This document shows, in pieces, positions 5,474 through 6,636 of a stretch of 6,636 nt of DNA (positions within the stretch are counted from its first letter, which is position 1; every line of letters starts with the position of its first letter). The notes under the pieces are model-generated. The model ran no database searches and had not been told where the DNA came from. It was given only the letters and a program-made list of their open reading frames with translations. A program made the position numbers and the translations under genes. Source of the stretch: Candidatus Aenigmatarchaeota archaeon (GTDB taxonomy: Archaea; Aenigmatarchaeota; Aenigmatarchaeia; QMZP01; QMZT01); assembly GCA_023128965.1 (NCBI GenBank), contig JAGMCY010000028.1:1-6636 (forward strand), read 5' to 3'.

Positions 5474-6157
5474 CTAACCTATCACAGTCCCAGCAAATTT
5501 TTTCCCGTATATCGCCTTTTTCATGTTACTGAAATCCTTTCCGTTCAGCACGATTATTTTAATCTTCGTGTAATCCAGTAGTTTCGCCGCCACGGGATCC
5601 ATTATGGTCAGCGGGCCTGCCCTGTGTTTTTTCACCTTCACCACTTCGTACAGTTTCTTTGCACTTATGCTTTTCAACATCTTCGCATTCCTGTGTTTGT
5701 TCGGGTCCTTGTCGTAAATCCCCTTGACATCAGTTCCTATCAGTATCAGGTCCGCATTGAAGATTTTTGCGGCAGCGATACTTACAGCATCCGTTGTCTG
5801 CCTCGCAACAGTTCCTCCCATAACAACTATTTTCCCTGACTTTATCCCGTGTTCCAAACCATCCTTGCTTCTCACAACCCTGTCATACGCATGCTTACCC
5901 AGGGCTGCTATCAAAACCATCGCGTTCATCCTCGTTCCAAGGATGCCTATGAAATCGAGCAGGTCTTCCTTGGGTTTGAACACTCTCGTCGCCTTTATGT
6001 AACCCTTCGCTATCTTCCCCCCGCCCGTGACGATTATTATTCTGTGTTTTTTCCTCTTGAGGTCGATGACGAATTTCGAGAGCTTCTTTATGTAATTCAC
6101 ATCAGGAATCCCTTCAGGGCAGAGAACCGAACCGCCAATGTCGAGAACTATCCGCAT
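5474..6157 (-). CDS. pyrH: Uridylate (UMP) kinase, archaeal type
   Basis: This amino acid kinase-family enzyme phosphorylates UMP to UDP with ATP, a step of pyrimidine nucleotide synthesis in the cytoplasm. It is complete at 227 residues, the usual size of the archaeal branch. Motifs in order: the N-terminal glycine loop IGGSVL (7-12), IVTGGGKIAKGY (42-53), GTRMNAMV (74-81), the VVMGGT loop (111-116) followed by TTDAV (121-125), GTDVKGIYDKDP (141-152) which lies in the nucleotide-binding part, and TIMDPVAAKLL (184-194). The short loop after residue 50 and lack of an insertion separate it from bacterial PyrH. A Shine-Dalgarno sequence precedes the ATG at 6157, which fixes the start. L15e lies 43 bases upstream and CutA 4 bases downstream on the same strand, with no T-run between, so one transcript is likely. 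Confidence 0.96.
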   Translation of the reverse strand: MRIVLDIGGSVLCPEGIPDVNYIKKLSKFVIDLKRKKHRIIIVTGGGKIAKGYIKATRVFKPKEDLLDFIGILGTRMNAMVLIAALGKHAYDRVVRSKDGLEHGIKSGKIVVMGGTVARQTTDAVSIAAAKIFNADLILIGTDVKGIYDKDPNKHRNAKMLKSISAKKLYEVVKVKKHRAGPLTIMDPVAAKLLDYTKIKIIVLNGKDFSNMKKAIYGKKFAGTVIG

Positions 6158-6162
6158 GCAAA

Positions 6163-6168
6163 CACCTT
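6163..6168 (-). promoter_or_regulatory. Shine-Dalgarno sequence of pyrH
   Basis: The minus strand reads AAGGTG, with five bases before the ATG at 6157. It complements the CACCTCC end expected for archaeal 16S rRNA. It shows that this operon-internal gene uses leadered initiation, unlike the apparently leaderless genes elsewhere in the window. Confidence 0.6.
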
Positions 6169-6200
6169 GTATAATATATGTGTTTTCAGTATTTATTGTT

Positions 6201-6636
6201 CTACTTTTTCCTCAATCCGCGTATCTTCTTTCCGGAGGATGTCAGTGATCTGAAAACCCTTCCCTTGTGTTGTTTTTCAGCGAAACATTTCCTTTCCCTG
6301 TCTTTCGAAACGTTCGGGTTTTTAGGATCGAGGAGCACGACTTCAAACCATTCGTGTTGTCCGTCATCCCCGACGTAATAAGAATTTAGAACCTCGAGGT
6401 TCGGGAACTTCCTGGCAACCCTTTCCTCCCCTATCAACTGGTTTGATTTGCCTGCGGGGAAGAACCTTCCCATTTTTTTAGGAACGCGTCCTCCTTTGAA
6501 TTTGGGTCTCTTCCTCTTCCCTTTCTTAACGCAAACCCGGGCGACAACGAATCCCTGTTTTGCCTTATAGCCGAGCGATCTCGCCCTGGCGAGTCTCGTT
6601 GGCCTTTTGAGTTTCGTGACTACCCTTTCCTTCCTC
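6201..6636 (-). CDS. rpl15e: Large-subunit ribosomal protein L15e (5' truncated by window edge)
   Basis: A basic protein of the 50S subunit, found in archaea and eukaryotes but not in bacteria. The frame is open to the window edge, giving 144 residues from the first complete codon at 6635 to the TAG at 6201; the archaeal protein is about 190 long, so roughly 45-50 N-terminal residues are missing. The ATG at 6473 is internal. Family sequence is clear throughout: KRPTRLARARSLGYKAKQGF, then VVARVCVKKGKRKRPKFKGG, FPNLEVLNSYYVGDDGQHEW, FEVVLLDPKNP and the C-terminal HKGRVFRSLTSSGKKIRGLR. The high lysine and arginine content fits rRNA binding. It is the first visible gene of a minus-strand run with pyrH and cutA, from which it is separated by only 43 bases without a terminator. 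Confidence 0.97.
   Translation of the reverse strand, partial: RKERVVTKLKRPTRLARARSLGYKAKQGFVVARVCVKKGKRKRPKFKGGRVPKKMGRFFPAGKSNQLIGEERVARKFPNLEVLNSYYVGDDGQHEWFEVVLLDPKNPNVSKDRERKCFAEKQHKGRVFRSLTSSGKKIRGLRKK

Noticed and set aside
5849..6253. Plus-strand open frame of 134 codons opposite pyrH
   Set aside because: It is antisense to conserved UMP kinase motifs and crosses the L15e-pyrH gap; no family resemblance.
6201..6473. A 90-residue protein starting at ATG 6473
   Set aside because: Upstream codons to the window edge match L15e, so this ATG is internal.
1..6636. CRISPR array, insertion sequence or prophage genes
   Set aside because: No regularly spaced repeats, transposase frames, long terminal inverted repeats or phage-like genes were seen.

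Overview
The window reads as an archaeal chromosome segment. The evidence is a ribosomal protein L15e (an archaeal/eukaryotic family absent from bacteria), an archaeal-type UMP kinase, an ACT-domain regulator resembling an archaeal family, a MEMO-family protein, TATA boxes about 25-28 bases upstream of several start codons with no room for a ribosome binding site, and short T-runs just after several stop codons. The Cys-rich lipoprotein is of a kind I associate with DPANN archaea (for example Aenigmarchaeota or Woesearchaeota) and Altiarchaeota. That narrower placement is a guess; no rRNA or marker phylogeny is available here.

Layout, left to right. (1) 2-799, plus strand: the 3' two-thirds of an IscS/NifS cysteine desulfurase, cut by the window edge. 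It overlaps tail-to-tail by 22 bases with (2) a complete MEMO-family protein on the minus strand (778-1584). (3) 1627-2448, minus: a secreted lipoprotein with 16 cysteines besides the lipobox, the least understood full-size protein here. (4) 2485-4191, minus: complete arginyl-tRNA synthetase. (5) 4192-4563: an AT-rich stretch (about 31% G+C by hand count over 4201-4560, against about 48% in a 60-base sample of the UMP kinase gene) holding a probable small minus-strand gene (58 codons) with its own promoter and terminator-like hairpin, plus the promoter region of (6) 4564-5154, plus: an ACT-domain protein. (7) 5158-6636, minus: an apparent operon running L15e (5' end beyond the window), UMP kinase, CutA.

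The genes are mostly unrelated housekeeping functions: sulfur mobilisation, tRNA charging, pyrimidine nucleotide synthesis, ribosome structure and metal tolerance. They do not form a visible pathway. The L15e-pyrH-cutA run is the only convincing operon. The MEMO, lipoprotein, ArgRS and small genes each appear to have an individual promoter, even though all four lie on the same strand.

I did not find a clear new multi-gene system. The points most worth a second look are the Cys-rich lipoprotein, the small AT-rich gene that shares a promoter region with the divergent ACT regulator, the unresolved start of that regulator, and the compact arrangement in which the T-run ending one gene overlaps the TATA box of the next.
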